Positions 63,707 through 64,000 of a DNA stretch of 64,000 nucleotides are shown piece after piece. This stretch comes from Craspedostauros australis. Its lineage: Eukaryota > Bacillariophyta > Bacillariophyceae > Mastogloiales > Achnanthaceae. The stretch is from the NCBI GenBank assembly GCA_026770025.1, contig JAMXDE010000032.1, positions 620,001 to 684,000 on the forward strand, read 5' to 3'. A program made the translations under genes and the position numbers. The notes under the pieces are model-generated. The model saw only the letters and a program-made list of their open reading frames with translations. It did not search any database and had not been told where the DNA came from. Each line of letters starts with the position of its first letter. Within the stretch, counting starts at the first letter, position 1.

Positions 63707-64000
63707 CTAACATGCGTCCTTCATCGCAGCTCTCAACTTGAAGCACTGCAAGATCTTGTGGCCTGTCTTGCCACAGAACTTGCACTTGCCGTTGAAGCCT
63801 CCGGCGCTGAAGTTGCCGTTGTTGCGGTTGCCATTGCCGCGGTTGCCGTTCTTCTTGGCGCCACCGCCTTGCTTGCCGTTGCCGCTCTTGGTAGGGGAGC
63901 GACAGTCCGCCTTCTTGTGCCCGTAGACGCCACAGTTGCGACAGTTGCCCTTGAACCCGCCGATCGCGGCCAAGGCCATCTCCTCCTTGCCATGGTTGCC
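63707..64000 (-). mobile_element. Fossil copia-like element, Gag zinc-knuckle end, cut by window edge
   Basis: The minus-strand frame carries two CX2CX4HX4C knuckles, CRNCGVYGHKKADC and CKFCGKTGHKILQC, joined by a Gly/Asn/Lys-rich linker. This is a typical nucleocapsid part of retroelement Gag. It differs from the Gag proteins of both other copia elements. The rest lies beyond the window edge, so its age and completeness cannot be judged. Confidence 0.65.

Overview
The window is nuclear DNA of a eukaryote, most likely a diatom or a close ochrophyte alga. Four observations point there. The Ty1/copia elements have the protease and reverse transcriptase (RT) style of the diatom CoDi lineages. 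The LINE relics carry an endonuclease followed by RNase H and a zinc ribbon, a form I know from algae. One surface protein has Ser/Pro repeats of the PSxxPS kind. The host genes are long, intronless ORFs separated by short gaps. No species can be named from sequence alone.

Region 1 (1.6-30 kb): four paralogous genes, all on the minus strand, encode type II membrane glycosyltransferase-like proteins (1651-2832, 9792-11027, 12555-13634, 28825-30039). Each has a short cytoplasmic end, one membrane anchor, a variable stem and a conserved luminal domain ending in an ...YIRHK-type tail. Three retroelements split the array: a young, whole-looking copia element (3057-9238, identical 141-bp LTRs, 5-bp target duplication GACAC), a LINE relic that has lost its RT (about 14.3-19.6 kb), and a second copia element with identical LTRs but a broken pol (22142-28537).

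Region 2 (31-47 kb): a compact block of host genes. It holds a B12D-like mitochondrial membrane protein, a stefin-type cystatin, an unrecognised multi-pass membrane protein, a secreted or anchored SET-domain protein, a large single-pass Ser/Pro-repeat surface protein with a cysteine module and an acidic cytoplasmic tail, a RAD9 checkpoint-clamp subunit, and an armadillo-like protein.

Region 3 (47-64 kb): accessory DNA. A 1053-aa Crinkler/RHS-like P-loop NTPase with a C-terminal PD-(D/E)XK-like nuclease motif (49558-52719, minus) lies between two related elements bounded by inverted repeats (47279-49041 and 56504-61822). The larger one encloses a 3'-truncated LINE. Between the gene and that larger element is a nest of small elements: a MITE with 28-bp perfect inverted repeats inserted in the arm of a larger inverted-repeat element, and a fold-back element built from copies of the palindrome TTGCGTCCGGACGCAA. 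The right edge carries the Gag zinc knuckles of a third, partial copia-like element.

The host genes do not form one pathway. The coherent stories are the glycosyltransferase-like family expansion and the repeat-rich niche around the Crinkler-like gene.
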